64,000 nucleotides of DNA from Heterohyrax brucei (GCA_028571685.1 CM053141.1:71285833-71349832); one strand, 5' to 3'; shown: positions 1 to 12,100, counted from the stretch's first letter. Numbers and translations: made by a program. The notes: a model not told the origin generated them from the letters alone.

Positions 1-468
1 AGGCCTTTAAATATAACAGACAAATCAAAAGTCCCTCCGAAGTTCAAACTTTGGAAGATAGTTGAGTGGAAAGCACCAGCCTCAATAGCTTTAATGTTGT
101 TGCCACTGAGATTAAGGCTGAGGTTGGTGGCTGGCTTCAGAGACTCCATGTCTTTTCTAGTGAGGTAGTGTATAACATTATTCTGAAAATCCAGGACTTT
201 CAGCTTCTGTGTTGGGAAGTTTATTGGGAGCTCAATGGAGATAATATGATTGCCTCCAAGATGCAAGCTTTCCAAGTTTTCCAGATTGTGCACTGGGATA
301 AACTTGAGATCCGATATTCCTGTTTGGGTTAAAAACAGATGCTTCAGAGATTTGGGCCCATTGAGTGATGTTTCTGCCATGAATATCAGGGGATTTCCAG
401 TCAGTATGATTGTGCTCAATTGATGATGTCTTTGAAAAGTGTTTTCATGTAACCAGTTAATCTGGCAC
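1..468 (-). CDS. CD180: CD180 (RP105) exon 3, partial at the window edge
   Basis: Part of the large last coding exon of CD180, a type I membrane receptor with leucine-rich repeats that pairs with LY86 (MD-1) and modulates TLR4 and B-cell signalling. Read on the minus strand from 468, after an AG acceptor at 469-470, the first base completes an arginine codon begun in exon 2; 155 codons plus two bases follow with no stop. Several leucine-rich repeats are visible, with cores such as LKHLFLTQTGI, LESLHLGGNHI, LKVLDFQNNVI and TNLSLNLSGNNI. The last contains an N-glycosylation sequon (NLS). Spacing and residues match the mammalian protein closely. The remaining repeats, the C-terminal cap, membrane segment and short cytoplasmic tail lie left of the window. 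Human CD180 has 661 residues; about 241 are covered here by the three exons. Confidence 0.96.
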
Positions 469-825
469 CTTGAAAAGATAATAGCATTTAACAATAATGC
501 ATTAGAAAAAAGAAACAAAAACCTGTCACAATGACATATGCTACAAGCCACCTTTTCTGTATAGTGAAAAAAATACACATTATTTTTTAAGGCAAACATT
601 AACAAGAAAACCCTCTTCATTACCTACCGATGGCCTGTTAAATTATTAACAAATAGCTTTAGTCTAGAATACTCTGATTTGAAATTGTTTTCAGATATAT
701 TATCTCTTTGGGTTGTGTTTATAATATACAGAACAATTAGTGGTTTGCTTGTGGGTTAAACCAAACAAAATTTACTGTTTTAAATAATGTATCAGGTATG
801 ATATGAAATACATAATACATATTAC

Positions 826-928
826 AAAACCAAAAACAAAGCCATTGCCATCAAGTAGATTCTGACTCTGTGACCCTATATGACAGAGTAGAACTGCTCC
901 ATAAAATTTCCAGGGAACATCTGGCAGA
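826..928 (-). mobile_element. AfroSINE, short form, truncated
   Basis: CD180 intron 2. The family tail (CATTGCCATCAAG), the GTGACCCTATATGACAGAG core and the CATCTGGCAG segment are visible; the tRNA-like head is lost. Confidence 0.85.
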
Positions 929-959
929 TTGCATGCTATAGGATTTGTGAAATAAACTA

Positions 960-1105
960 TATGAATCTGTGATGTCCTAGGCAAGTCACCACTCTTCCCA
1001 ACTTCAGGTTTTTCGTCTATAATGAATAGAACTAATAACTACTTTGTGGGACTGTTTTGAGTCAAATGACGCAATATGTGTAAAAATGCTCTATAAAAAC
1101 GCAGA
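960..1105 (+). repeat. MIR SINE remnant
   Basis: Shows the order typical of MIR: CTAGGCAAGTCACC, then a CTTCAGGTTTTT segment, then a degenerate ...AATAG...ACT tail. Old and diverged. Confidence 0.5.
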
Positions 1106-1974
1106 ACACTAGAAGTTCAGAGAAATCTTTTCTGGTATGACACAACTAAAAATACCAGACATGATGTCTGTCAGTGCTTAACTCCCCTGGATGCTGGGTA
1201 GGGAATTCCTTAGAAACTTATTGTTAAAAAAAGAAAAGTTGGATCCATAGTAACAAGTGCCCCCTGAAACCAGCTGTTGTCTGGGAATATCTGCTTATCC
1301 CTGGAGGCTTAGCACCTGGGTGTATACAAGAGGCAGGAGACAAAGTTTGGGCCCCAAGCAAGATAGGAAGTCCTATTTACAAACCTCTGAAAACTTCCAG
1401 AACCTCAAAAGGGATACCTTCTGTGCGTGAACTTAAAGAAAAAGAAAAAAAAAAGAAAAAGAAAGAAAACGCACACAATGAAACCTTGAGGATATACATT
1501 TATCTTGACCTTGGCTCTGGATAAAACAAACCATAATTTCCCCTCTAATAATACCTAACCATTATGCTTTTCTCATGAGGACTGCAGACTGAAAGTTATT
1601 AACGATGCTGTCAATCTCCCAAAAGAAACCCGAGTTGAAAGTTTAAAGAGGTCCCAGAATGGTAGTGACTTTGGGTAACTGGCAGAAGCAAATACAAACC
1701 TTTTCTGCAGAAATGTGAGTAGTTGCCTTTTTATAAGGAAACCTTTCAAACATAAATGTGGAGGTAATAGCACAAAAAACCTTCACATATCTATCACATG
1801 GATAAAATAAATGTGAAGAGTTTGCCGTATCTGCTTCCTTGCTTCATCTGTTTCCACCTGTCTCATTTTGATTATTTCAAACCAAATCCAAGACATGCTG
1901 TTATTTCAGGCTGCAGCTCCAAATATTATGGACTTGTACTCCATTATAGAGCCATTATTGCATATAAAATATTA
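1106..1974. other. CD180 intron 2 sequence, nothing recognised
   Basis: No exon or named repeat is seen. A purine-only A-rich patch lies at about 1436-1471. Short ORFs here show no family features. Confidence 0.5.
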
Positions 1975-3125
1975 ATAATCCATTGGTACTATCTAATTTT
2001 AGAAAGAATCTTAATCAAAAATTTCCTCACTTGAAGTTCTAAAAAAGAAATGGGCTCAAAGTAAAATTTCACCATAAACACAGGGAAACCCATTGGTTAT
2101 AGCCAATAAGAAAATGAATCTACAGAATTAGACTCACAAAGGGACCAGATATGAGAATTATCAGACACATCTGATAGATAAAATATACTCAATATATTTA
2201 AATGAATAATAAGAATCAAAGTATGGTGAGAAAAAAATGTCAAAACTGGCTAGATTTGTACAAAAATCATAACACTTAAGGAAATGAAAAAATTAATAAA
2301 GTTAGAAAGCCAATCAATATTTTATGCAATAGATTAGACACAGTTGAAGATGATATTAATGAGCTAGAAGTACATTGGGAGGAAATCACCTAGACTGTAG
2401 CTAAAAAATCTAAGGAGATGGAAAACTGCTGGTAATATTAAGACATATGAAGGACAAATGAGATGAACCAATGTAAATCTAATTAGAGATCCAGTAGGAA
2501 ATCAAAGAGTGCATAGGAACAAACCAGGAACAGATGGTATCTGCACTAATTTTTGAACTGATGAAAGACACTAATCTCATATTTAAAAAGCCTAACAATC
2601 CACACACAGATGCATCATTAAAAATTATAAAATGCTAAAGTCAGGGAAAAGATTTTTAAAAACGTCCAGAGAGAAAAAACAGGTTATCTGCATATGGATA
2701 TTGATTAGATAGACAGGAAAGACTGTGGAACGGTAGCATTGAAGAGCTGAGAAAAATGACTGTCAGCCTAGAAGTATATATCAGAAAACACTATCTTTCA
2801 AGAAGCAGGGTGAAATCAAGGCATTTTCAGAAAAAGAGGAACTAAAAGGGAATTTTTCCAGAGAGGAAGGTCAGAAAATTGATACAGAAAAATGAGCAAA
2901 GACAATAGTTAAATAGCAAAGACAATGGTTAAAGCCATGTTGGAAGGGCTAAAGAAACAATTACTGATTAAAGTATTTTTAAATAAAAGATCTAATTTGT
3001 GGCTAGATAGAAGACAAGGAGAGGAGCAGAGAAGGATTTTAGAAAGTTTGTGCCATATTTTTGTCACATTTTCAAAATAAAAGGTAAGGTAACACCAGAA
3101 AGCTGAAGCTAGAAACGCAATCCTG
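1975..3125 (+). mobile_element. Old L1/HAL1-like ORF1 fragment
   Basis: A decayed LINE ORF1 in the plus direction. Recognisable order: a coiled-coil-like stretch (AGATTAGACACAGTTGAAGA), AACTGATGAAAGACACTAAT, AACGTCCAGAGAG, and CAAGGCATTTTCAG near the C-terminal domain. Many stops and indels. It resembles HAL1 or L1M elements; the subfamily is not decidable by eye. Confidence 0.65.
2893..2936 (+). repeat. Two-copy tandem repeat of about 22 bp
   Basis: The unit AGCAAAGACAATAGTTAAAT is followed at once by AGCAAAGACAATGGTTAAAG. It sits inside the L1/HAL1 fragment. Confidence 0.7.
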
Positions 3126-3829
3126 GCCTCCTATCCATTCCTTAAAAATGCAATAAGAACTGTTTTCACCTAAAAATAAGGAACAGAAAAAGAGAGGAAA
3201 ACAAAATTTCTCTGGGGCATAATGTGTAGCTGTTAGAAATATAAACATCTCTCTCTTAAAATGGCAAGTTCTCTCTCAGTTGTTTGTCTCTAAGCCCCCG
3301 AATATTGGCAATAACCAGAAGTGCCCAGCAATGTGAGACACAGCTTCTTCAGTGGCTGTCTCACCTATAGGCCAAACACCTTTTCAGCATTTCAAATACT
3401 AGTGTCTGCCACTAAAGTCAAATAATGGGACTCTTTTTCCAATATGTAGAAAAAAATAAGACATTTCAGGTGAGTGTGTGTTTCTTATAAATTTTTCTGT
3501 AAATATCCTCAAACCAATAACGATCAACTGTGCTAAATCATAGTATCACATGGCATCTGACTTAGTATGACGGTTAGCTATTTTAATTTTAGTTATCAAT
3601 ATTCCTTGAAACTTCTTGAGTTGCATCACAGAGGCAACTAATTTCCTCTCCACTGATTGTTGTTTCTTTATATTTTACCTGTATAAAAATATTTCATGGG
3701 AAAGAGTGACACACGGGGTAAGCAGATTGTCCTTGTGCTGCAAAAGAAGGTCCTGGAAAGAATTTGGATGCAGTGTGTCTTATTCTTTATGTAAAACATC
3801 AAGAGAGCACAAGAAACTCAGATACGTAC
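3126..3829. other. CD180 intron 2, no repeat recognised
   Basis: Non-coding sequence next to exon 2. No named repeat or motif is seen apart from the donor GTACGT at its right end. Confidence 0.5.
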
Positions 3830-3996
3830 CTGGTTAAATCCAAAAAAGTCAGATTGCTGAGTCTGCTGAAGGTTGTATTTTGAATTGTGGGCAAGAAATT
3901 AAAGCCAAATTCCAAAACTTCTGTTGTGTTTGGTAGAGTGTCAGGAATTTCTCTGAGACCTAAATATTCACAGTTGTATGTTTTATTGGCTTCTTT
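3830..3996 (-). CDS. CD180: CD180 exon 2
   Basis: This exon of 167 bp (55 codons plus two bases) is read on the minus strand. It has a TCATCAG acceptor just above 3996 and a GTACGT donor just below 3830. It encodes the N-terminal cap and first leucine-rich repeat of CD180, including NKTYNCEYLGL, REIPDTLPN and LPTIQNTTFSRL, and it ends FLDLT plus AG of an arginine codon. Four N-glycosylation sequons are visible (NKT, NTT, NTT, NLT). Entry phase 0 from exon 1 and exit phase 2 into exon 3 agree. The text is near-identical to the known mammalian CD180 N-terminus, so the assignment is firm. Confidence 0.96.
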
Positions 3997-4395
3997 CTGA
4001 TGAGAAAACAATATAAATTAATATTGGACTTACTCATTTGATTGATTAGGAAAATTACATCTGTTTTTTACCTTTGGAGGAGTAATACCACTTCTTGGAA
4101 TCTTTATTAAATACACACTTGAAAAACACTAAATGACACATAAACAAAGTTATTTGATACAGAATCTTTTGCAAGAGCAAAAGATTGGCAATTACTATAA
4201 CACTCATCAATACTGAACTATGAAACATGTAACCTTTTGCTGTCGAGTCGATAAATGTCCACAAAATAGAATTTTCTGCAGCTGAAAAAGAAGTGAGGAA
4301 GATCTCCATACACTAATATAGAGTGATATTCAGAATTTATTCTCAAGGGCAAAAAATAGCAAGATGCAGAGTAGATAGCATATACATACAGTATA

Positions 4396-4613
4396 AAACA
4401 ACCAAATCAAACAAATTACTATCAAGTTGATTCTGATTCATGGTGACCCCATGTATTTCATAGTAGAACTATGCTCTATAGGTTTGTCAATGACTGAGAT
4501 CTTTTGGAAGTAAATCCCCTGGATTTCTTCTGAAGTATTTCTAGGTGGATTTGAACCACCAGCCTTTCAATTAGTAGCCAGATACTTAACGGTTGCAGTA
4601 TATAATGACTCCC
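4396..4613 (-). mobile_element. AfroSINE, long form
   Basis: CD180 intron 1. It reads tail (AAACAACCAAATCAAAC), GTTGATTCTGATTCATGGTGACC, then the extra middle segment (GACTGAGATCTTTTGGAAG...), the B-box region (GGATTTGAACCACC) and a degraded head. Confidence 0.85.
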
Positions 4614-5090
4614 ACATAGCATACACCATACAGCACGTGTATGTGCCTGATTCCAAACCTAGGGGAGAAAGTATATAAGATATAACAGAAAAAGCTATGG
4701 AGTGATAATGGTATAATATTAAAAGGACAGAGGAACCAAGTTTGAAAAGGGTCCCACTGGCCAAAGGTGGGATGATTTAAGCATCAGAAAATCTCAGGGA
4801 GCGACTGTTTAAAATGCACTGAAGGTAGAAAAATCCTTGCTTTGCCATGATTTACAAATATATACACTTATAAAGGAGATAAAGGTAAACACAAAACAAA
4901 GCTCACTGTAAATTATTAGAAGTTGCCAGGGTTTAATCATTACTCTGAAAATGATGATTCAGGACAAAGATGAAGGGTTTATTTTTGCCTTTCTGGTGAG
5001 ATACCCCCAAGGAAACGGCTGCAGAGAATGAAGAAAATCTCTTCCAAAAAGAAGTTCTCTAGCTAATAAATATAGAAGGAGAATTATGTC

Positions 5091-5245
5091 TGTACCTGTT
5101 GCCTTCAAGTCAATTCCAATGTGCAGTGACCCTACAAGATAGAGTAGCATTGCACCATAGTATTTCTAAAGAGTGGCTGGTGGATTCAAACTGCTGACCT
5201 TTTGGTTAGCAGCCAAGCTCTTCGCCACTGTGCCACCAGTACTCC
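5091..5245 (-). mobile_element. AfroSINE, short form
   Basis: Nearly complete, from CTGTTGCCTTCAAGTCAATTC to the tRNA-like head GTGCCACCAGTACTCC. It lacks the 45-bp middle segment. Confidence 0.9.
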
Positions 5246-5761
5246 AAAGGGAAATTAGCAGGAGTAAATCATCACTAAATAGCCGATTTGGGCAATCATC
5301 ATCAGTGGTTGATAAAATCATATAATGAAAAATTCATGAGAATTTTATAATTGAGGAGTCATTATACATCTACTAATAAACCCTAGCTTTATCGAAATAA
5401 GACAATCAGATATTTCATACTTTATGATACGATATAAGATATAATACTACTGTGAAGTGTGCTTGCAAAAAAGAAAAAATTAAACCTGAATCTGTTTAAG
5501 TCTTTAAGTCTAATTTCCAATTTACGAGCACTAAGGGGGATTTAGTTAAACAGCCCTCCACCTGTTTGTTGTTATTATGCTGGGAGCTATGTCACTATTT
5601 CAACACCAATAGTGAACAAGTTTCAGTGGAACTTTCAGACCAAGAAAGACTGGGAAGAAAGTTCTAGAAAACTATACCTGAAAGACAGCTGGTGAAAAGT
5701 TTACAGATTACAACAGAATATTACTCAGTATAGTGCTAGAAGATGAGCCTTGTGGGTTGAT
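5246..5761. other. CD180 intron 1, nothing recognised
   Basis: AT-rich intronic sequence with no recognised repeat or coding signal. Confidence 0.45.
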
Positions 5762-5919
5762 ACCAAAACCCATTGCTAATGAGTTGATTCCAACTCATAG
5801 TGACCCTATAGAACAGAATAGAACTACCTCATAAATTTCCAAGGAGCCGCTGGTGGATTTCAACTACTGACCTTGTGATTAGTAGCTGATTGCTTAACTA
5901 CTGTGCCACTAGGGCTTCC
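5762..5919 (-). mobile_element. AfroSINE, short form
   Basis: Complete from AAAACCCATTGCTAATGAG to GTGCCACTAGGGCTTCC. It abuts an RTE 3' tail on its right. Confidence 0.9.
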
Positions 5920-5924
5920 TACAC

Positions 5925-6052
5925 AATGGCCACAGCGATGGACTCCAGCATTCTAATAATCATGAAGCTGGCACGGGACAGGGCAATGTTTCATTCTGTT
6001 GCACAGAAGTCCACACTAAGTTGGAGAAAACTCAACAACTAACAACAAGTGA
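5925..6052 (+). mobile_element. RTE LINE 3' tail
   Basis: The 3' end typical of afrotherian RTE elements: ACAGCGATGGACTCCAGC, GGCACGGGACAGGGCAATG, and a terminal AACAACTAACAACAA repeat. Only about 130 bp remain. Confidence 0.65.
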
Positions 6053-6462
6053 AATACCACCTCAAGGTAGCAATCAGTCAAACCTAGGATGTGGGACATT
6101 CTTGAGAACAATGGACTTGTTTCAACAACATGTGAATGACAGAGTGACAGAACTAGAGAGGAGGTTGCTTGTGTTAAGAGTCAGAAAGATGTAAACGCTA
6201 CTTAAGAGACACAATCAACAAATAGAGCAGACTGTTTAGATTCTGATTCAAACAAGTCAGCTATGAAGAGATATAGACTAGAAAGGAATTCAATAAGGAC
6301 AGGACGTTAAGAAATTATTATACTGGTCTTACAGTTATATAAAAGTAGTGTTCTTATAAGCTATATATTGAACATTTTAAAATAAAATGGAATAATCTTT
6401 GAGATTTCTTTCAAATATTCTGACAAAAACAGAGGGGAGTAGACAGATGAAACTATAAGGTA
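6053..6462. other. CD180 intron 1, nothing recognised
   Basis: No repeat or coding signal identified. Confidence 0.45.
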
Positions 6463-6744
6463 TGCCAATTAAGTTCACAAACTCATACTAGCAAAAGTGC
6501 TGTCACTGTACTACCCTTAATGTCCTGCCTGTCATCAAAATATCTTCTTTCAATACATCCTTTATCTTTGGGTAAAGAAAAAAGTCATTGGGGGCCAGAT
6601 CAAGCAGGGAGGATGTTCCAATACAGTTATTTGCTGGTTAAAAACTCCCTCACAGACACCTATACAATTAAGTTCACAAGCTTGCCACCTTGCCACATGG
6701 CACCATGCTGCTGTGCAGAATAGCCATTTAAGAAAGAGTCCAAC
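6463..6744 (-). mobile_element. Mariner-type DNA transposon, first half (split by L1)
   Basis: The left terminal repeat starts CAATTAAGTTCACAAACTCAT. Inside, read on the minus strand, lie remains of a Tc1/mariner transposase C-terminus around the third catalytic aspartate (LDLAPNDFFLYPKIK). The element is the reverse complement of the one at 55390-55940 and resumes at 13979. The break is exactly at the L1 target duplication (6730-6744), so the transposon was present before the L1. Confidence 0.8.
6730..6744 (+). repeat. L1 target-site duplication, left copy
   Basis: The 15 bases AAGAAAGAGTCCAAC are identical to 13964-13978 after the L1 poly(A) tail. Confidence 0.92.
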
Positions 6745-6754
6745 GGGGCGGAGT

Positions 6755-6765
6755 CAAGATGGCGG
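6755..6765 (+). promoter_or_regulatory. YY1-like site at the L1 5' end
   Basis: The motif CAAGATGGCGG lies 11 bases from the L1 start. Human L1 has a YY1 site in the same place that directs accurate initiation, so the same role is inferred. Confidence 0.7.
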
Positions 6766-7180
6766 ACTAAGCCCACCTCTCCTTCTATCCCTCTGGAAAC
6801 CAAGACCCGAATGACAATCAAACAGAGCCTTCTGAGCACCTAATCAGCCTCAGGACACGGCACAGGGCTGTTAATTGGGACTTCATACCACTCAGAGAAA
6901 AACCTCCTCTCTTTCACTGACTCCCGCTCCTGGCTAGCCCCGGCTCTCACAGACGGAAGGTAAACGCACCAGTTTGACTTTTTTTTCCTCGGTCTAGGCT
7001 GGCGGGCGGAGCTGGGTCCTGCCTGGTGGCTGGACTCAGACGCGCTGCTGGGGGGATAGGCAGGCGAAATTCCCATATTCTGAGAGCCAGGCTCGGAACT
7101 CTGTTAATCTAGCCACGTTCAGCCTTCCGTTTTGTAGCTGCCTCAGTGGGGTTTGTGCGGAGCTTCGCAGTCAGTATGTG

Positions 7181-7576
7181 GGACGCCATGTTGGTACCAA
7201 GATTTTAGCGGGACCTCGTTCTTAGCCTGGGAGCCAGCGTCTGCAAATGGGACAGCGCTTCTCTGACAGAAAAGTAGTGATTTTTCACAATGCTGCCTAC
7301 ATTGGGGGCCCTGCAACAAAAGTAGAGGAATCACTACCTCTGTGCACCTTTAGCCCCTCGGTCTGCTGCCTGTGTGGAGGATGCCATCTTGGATACGGTG
7401 GCCACAGCTGGACCTAATTCTTAGCTTGGGAGCCAGAGCCTGCCCACAGGAGAGCACTTTTCTATCACAAAACCAGTACTCTACGCAGTGTCGCCTAAGG
7501 CTAGGCCCTGTCGGCAGAGGCCAACAGGGCAGTAGCATTGCTGTATTCTGAACTAGTTTGTTATCATCTGGGGTTG
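7181..7576 (+). repeat. Two related 198-bp units in the L1 5' UTR
   Basis: Unit A starts at 7181 with GGACGCCATGTTGG and unit B at 7379 with GGATGCCATCTTGG. Both continue with GGACCT, TTCTTAGC and TGGGAGCCAG, then a CTTTTCT or CTTCTCT stretch, at matching offsets. The sister L1 has the same two units with the same 198-bp spacing (60830 and 60632, minus). Each unit opens with a reversed YY1-like motif (GCCATCTTGG is the complement of CCAAGATGGC). The layout recalls the repeated promoter monomers of mouse L1. Confidence 0.75.
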
Positions 7577-7742
7577 AATATAGTGGCGCTTACTTTGTCA
7601 GATGAGAAGAGGGACCTCTACACCTGAAAACCTAACTGACTTGTGAACTGGTCAGATACCTTTTGCTTTACATTTCAAGACAGCCTAGAGAAACATTTGC
7701 AATCCATTCTCACAGTACCTCTTCCAGCCTCTATATACTCAC

Positions 7743-8695
7743 ATGGGACCCAAAAAGCAACAGACAATTGTGGCATACAAGCAATCACTCATGGCTTCAG
7801 AAGGCTCCCAAACAAAGCAACCAAGGAGTTTTACAGATGAAGAAACTTATGAAAGCATCAGGAAGTGAATACAAATTGATTATATACAGAGCCCTTCTAG
7901 ACCTTATACAAAATGCAGCAGAACAAAATGAAAAATTAAGCAAGCTGTTCGATCTGATGGAACACCAGTACTCTGAAATCCAACAGATCAAGAAGAAAAT
8001 CAAAGACATAGAAACTTCCATGCAAGGCCAAGAAAACAGAATGGAACAAATGGAAAAAAGAATTTCTGACTTGGAAGACAGAGCTACTGATGCCACTGCC
8101 TATGAGCAGAAATCAGAAAAAAGAAACAAGAATTGAAGAAACATTAAGAAGCATGTGGGACTCTATTAAGAGGAACAACCTTCGATTAATTGGAGTCCCT
8201 GAACAGGGTGAGACATCTGAGAACACAGAGAGTATTGTTGCTGAGCTGCTGAAAGAAAACTTCCCAGAAATCATGAAGGAAGAGAATATAGACATCTCAG
8301 ATGCATATTGTACGCCACCCAATATAGATCTCAAAAGAAAGACTCCAAGACATATAATCAAGCTTAACAAAATGAAACATAAGCAGCAACTGTTAAAGGC
8401 AGCAAGACTCAAGGCAAAGCTAATATTCAGAGGGAAACCCTGTAGGCTCTCGTCAGATTTCTCACCAGAAACCATGCTGGAACGGAGACAGTGGCACGAC
8501 ACATTCAAAGTCTTGAAGGACAAGAACTTCCAACCAAGACTTATATATCCTGCAAAACTATCTTTCAAATATGAAAATGAAATTAAGGCATTCCCAGATA
8601 AACAGAAACTCAGAGACTTTGTAAAAACCAAACCCAAACTACAAGAAATACTGAAAGAAGTTCTTGGCTTTGGCTTAGAAGAACGAAACGACTAA
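7743..8695 (+). pseudogene. L1 ORF1 (RNA-binding chaperone), frameshifted
   Basis: ORF1p is a trimeric RNA-binding protein of the L1 ribonucleoprotein. The start ATG at 7743 gives MGPKKQQ, like the family N-terminus, but a 2-bp loss near 7848 relative to the sister copy creates a stop at 7866. The next frame holds the coiled coil (heptads around EIQQIKKKIKDIETSMQ and MEKRISDLEDRA). A second shift near 8135 leads to the RNA-recognition domain (NNLRLIGVPE) and the C-terminal domain (RGKPCRLSSDFSPETM, RLIYPAKLSF), ending EERND at 8695. Intact length would be about 317 residues, against 338 in human L1. Confidence 0.9.
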
Positions 8696-9115
8696 CTTTA
8701 TATTTTAGAATGACACACTACTCCATACTCCACTCATTTAGGGAAGGCTCCAAAGTAAATCACAGCTTTGATTTGGAAAGAAGCAATCCAGTGACCATCA
8801 TGAAAACTATGGTGTCATCATAATAAAAGAGGGATGTACTACAGTCATTATAGTCCTTCCAGATGGAGAGGAAGATGATAAGACTGGTAGTAATTAAAAT
8901 TGGGTTTATAAATAGTTTATTAGGGGGTTTATAGGGGCAGCTGTAAAGCACAACAAAGATGTATCATACCATTTCAAGAAATCTAACACACGAGTCTCAA
9001 CAACTATAAAACCAGCTCTGAAAAAGGTGAAAAATCAACTCACAAAAAAGAGTGTCCCAGAACAGACTAATAAGAACAACAGAGAAAACTTCAACATAAA
9101 AATAAACATATCACA
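8696..9115 (+). other. Long L1 inter-ORF spacer (420 bp)
   Basis: No reading frame is conserved here. The human L1 spacer is 63 bp, whereas this one is 420 bp. The sister copy has 422 bp (58895-59316), so the length belongs to the lineage. The last 60 bases are A-rich before the ORF2 ATG. Confidence 0.85.
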
Positions 9116-12100
9116 ATGGCAGCAGTGAACACATGCCTATCAATAATTACATTGAATGTGAATGGACTAAATGCTCCAGTAAAAAGACACCGGGTGTCAT
9201 CTTGGATCAAAAGACACGACCCATCCATATGTTGTCTACAAGAAACTCACTTGATATCTAAAGACAGGAACAAACTGAAAATTAAAGGATGGAAGAATAC
9301 ATATCAAGCTAACAATGAACAAAGAAGAGCAGAAGTGGCAATTCTAATCTCAGGCAAAATCAATTTTAATGTCAAATCCACCATCGTGGGCAAAGATGGA
9401 CACTATTGCTGAAAGTATACAAGCAAGACTTAACTATATTAAATACTTATGCACCCAATGTCAGAGCACCTAAATATGTCGAAGAAACACTGACTACGCT
9501 CAAAAGAGTTAGATGACTCCACAATAATAGTGGCAGTGGCAGACTTTAACACTCCACTCTCATTACTGGACAGATCATCTAGAAAAAAGCTCAGTAAAGA
9601 CACAGAAGACCACACTGACACAATTAACCAACTAAACCTCATTGATATATACAGAACTTTCTACCCATCAGCAGATAACTACACCTTCTTCTCCAGTGCA
9701 CATGGAACATTCTCCAGAATTGACCACATGATAGGCCATAATGCAATGCTGAACAAAATCCATACCATTGAATTGCTGCAAAGCATCTTCTCAGATCATA
9801 AAGCCATCAAAGTTGAAATCAGTAGCAGAAAACACATAGATAGAAAGTGGAACTCTTGGAAACTGAACAACATCTTGCTCAAAAAAACATGGGTTATAGA
9901 GGAAATCAAGGATGAATTAAAGAAATTCATGGATTCCAATGAGAACGAAAAGACTTCCTAATAGAACCTGTGGGATACAGCTAAAGCAGTGCTCAGAGGT
10001 CTGTTTATCTCCATAAATGCACACATCTGGAAGGACGAAAGAAACCAAATCAAGGAACTAACTCTACATCTTGAACAAGTAGAAAGAGAACAACTGAGGA
10101 AACCCTCGGGCACCGGAAGAAATGAGATCATAAAGATTAGAGCACAGCTAAATGAATTAGAGAATAGAAAAACAATTGAAAAAATTGAAAAGATCAAAAG
10201 CTGGTTTTTTGAAAAGATCAACAAAATTGATAAACCACTGGCTAAACTTACTAAAGAAAAGCAGGAAAGGAAACAAATAACCCAAATTAGAAATGAGAGG
10301 GGAGTTGTCACCACAGATGCAACAGAAGTCAAAAATATCATAACAGAATACTATGAAAGACTGTACTCTAACAAATTTGAAAACCTAGGGGAAATGGACC
10401 AATTCCTTGACTCATACCACCTACCCAAAGTATCACAACGTGAAGCAGAACAACCTAATAAACCCATCACAAAGGAAGAGATTGAAAAGGTCATCAAAAC
10501 ACTGCCAACCAAAAAAAGTCCGGGCCCAGATGGCTTCACCGCAGAATTCTACCAAGCATTTAGAGAAGAGTTATCCCCAATACTACTGAGACTATTTCAC
10601 AGTATAGAAAGGGATGGAGTACTCCCAAACTCATTCTATGAAGCCAGCATAACCCTGATACCTAAGCCAGGGAAAGATCCAACAAAGACAGAGAACTACA
10701 GACCGACATCACTCATGAACCTAGATGCAAAAATCTTCAACAAAATTCTTGCTGATAGAATACAACAACATATCAAGAAAATAATCCATCATGACCAAGT
10801 GGGATTCATACCAGGTATGCAAGGCTGGTTCAACATCAGGAAAACAGTTAATGTGATTAACCACATAAATAACACAAAAGACAAAGATCACCTTATTTTG
10901 TCCATTAATGCTGACAAGGCATTTGATAAAGTCTAACACCCATTCATGCTAAAAACTCTTAGCAAAATGGACATAGATGGCAAATTCCTTAACACAATAA
11001 GGGCCATTTATACAAAGCCAATTGCCCACATCATCCTGAATGGAAAGAGACTGAAAGACTTTCCCTTGAGATCAGGAACTAGACAAGGATGCCCACTGTC
11101 ACCTCTCCTATTCAACATTGTGCTAGAAGTTCTAGCCAGAGCAATTAGACAAGATGAAGAAATAAAGGGCATCTGCTTCGGCAAAAAGGAAGTTAACATC
11201 TCCCTGTTCGCAGATGATATGATTGTATATGCAGAGAACTCCAAGGAATCTATAAGTAAGCTACTCAAACTGATAGAAGAGTTCAGCAAAGTCTCAGGCT
11301 ACAAGATAAACATAAGTAAATCTGTAGGATTCCTTTATACCAAAAATGAGACTGTTAAGGAGGAAATTATTAAATCAATACCATTTACGATAGCCCCTAA
11401 GAAGATAAAGTACCTAGGAATTAATCTAACCAGAGAAACAACAGACCTTTACAAAGAGAACTACAAGCCCTTACTACAAGAAACTAAGAGAGACTTAGAT
11501 GAATGGAAAAACCTACCCTGCTCATGGATAGGAAGACTTAACATTGTGAAAACGTCTATTTTACCCAAAGCAATTTATTTATATAATGCAATCCCAATAC
11601 AAGTTCCAGCATCGTTTTTTAATGAGATGGAGAAACAAATCACCAATTTTGTTTGGAAAGGGAAGAATCCCCAGATAAGTAAGATTCTACTAAAGAAGAA
11701 GAACACACTGGGAGGCCTCTCATTACCCGACCTTAGAACATACTACACTGCCACAGTGGTCAAAACAGCCTGGTACTGGTACAAGAACAGACAGATGGAT
11801 CAATGGAACAGAATTGAGACCCCAGAGATGACACCATCTGCCTATGAACAGTTGATATTCGACAAAGGCCCTAAGACATTAAACTGGGGTGAAAACAGTC
11901 TCTTCAACAAATGATGCTGGCAAAATTGGTTATCCATCTGCAATAAACTGAATCAAGATCCATATCTTACACCTTATACAAAAACCAACTCCAACTGGAT
12001 AAAAGACCTAAATATCAAACCTAAAACAATAAAGCTCATCCAAGAAAAGGAACAACAATGGAAGTTTTAATACACACTGAGGACAGACTCAAAATTTGTC

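Noticed and set aside
8113..8637. 174-codon ORF antisense to L1 ORF1, with a similar one at 59381-59665
   Set aside because: Shadow of the A-rich ORF1 coding bias; it appears in both L1 copies only because ORF1 does.
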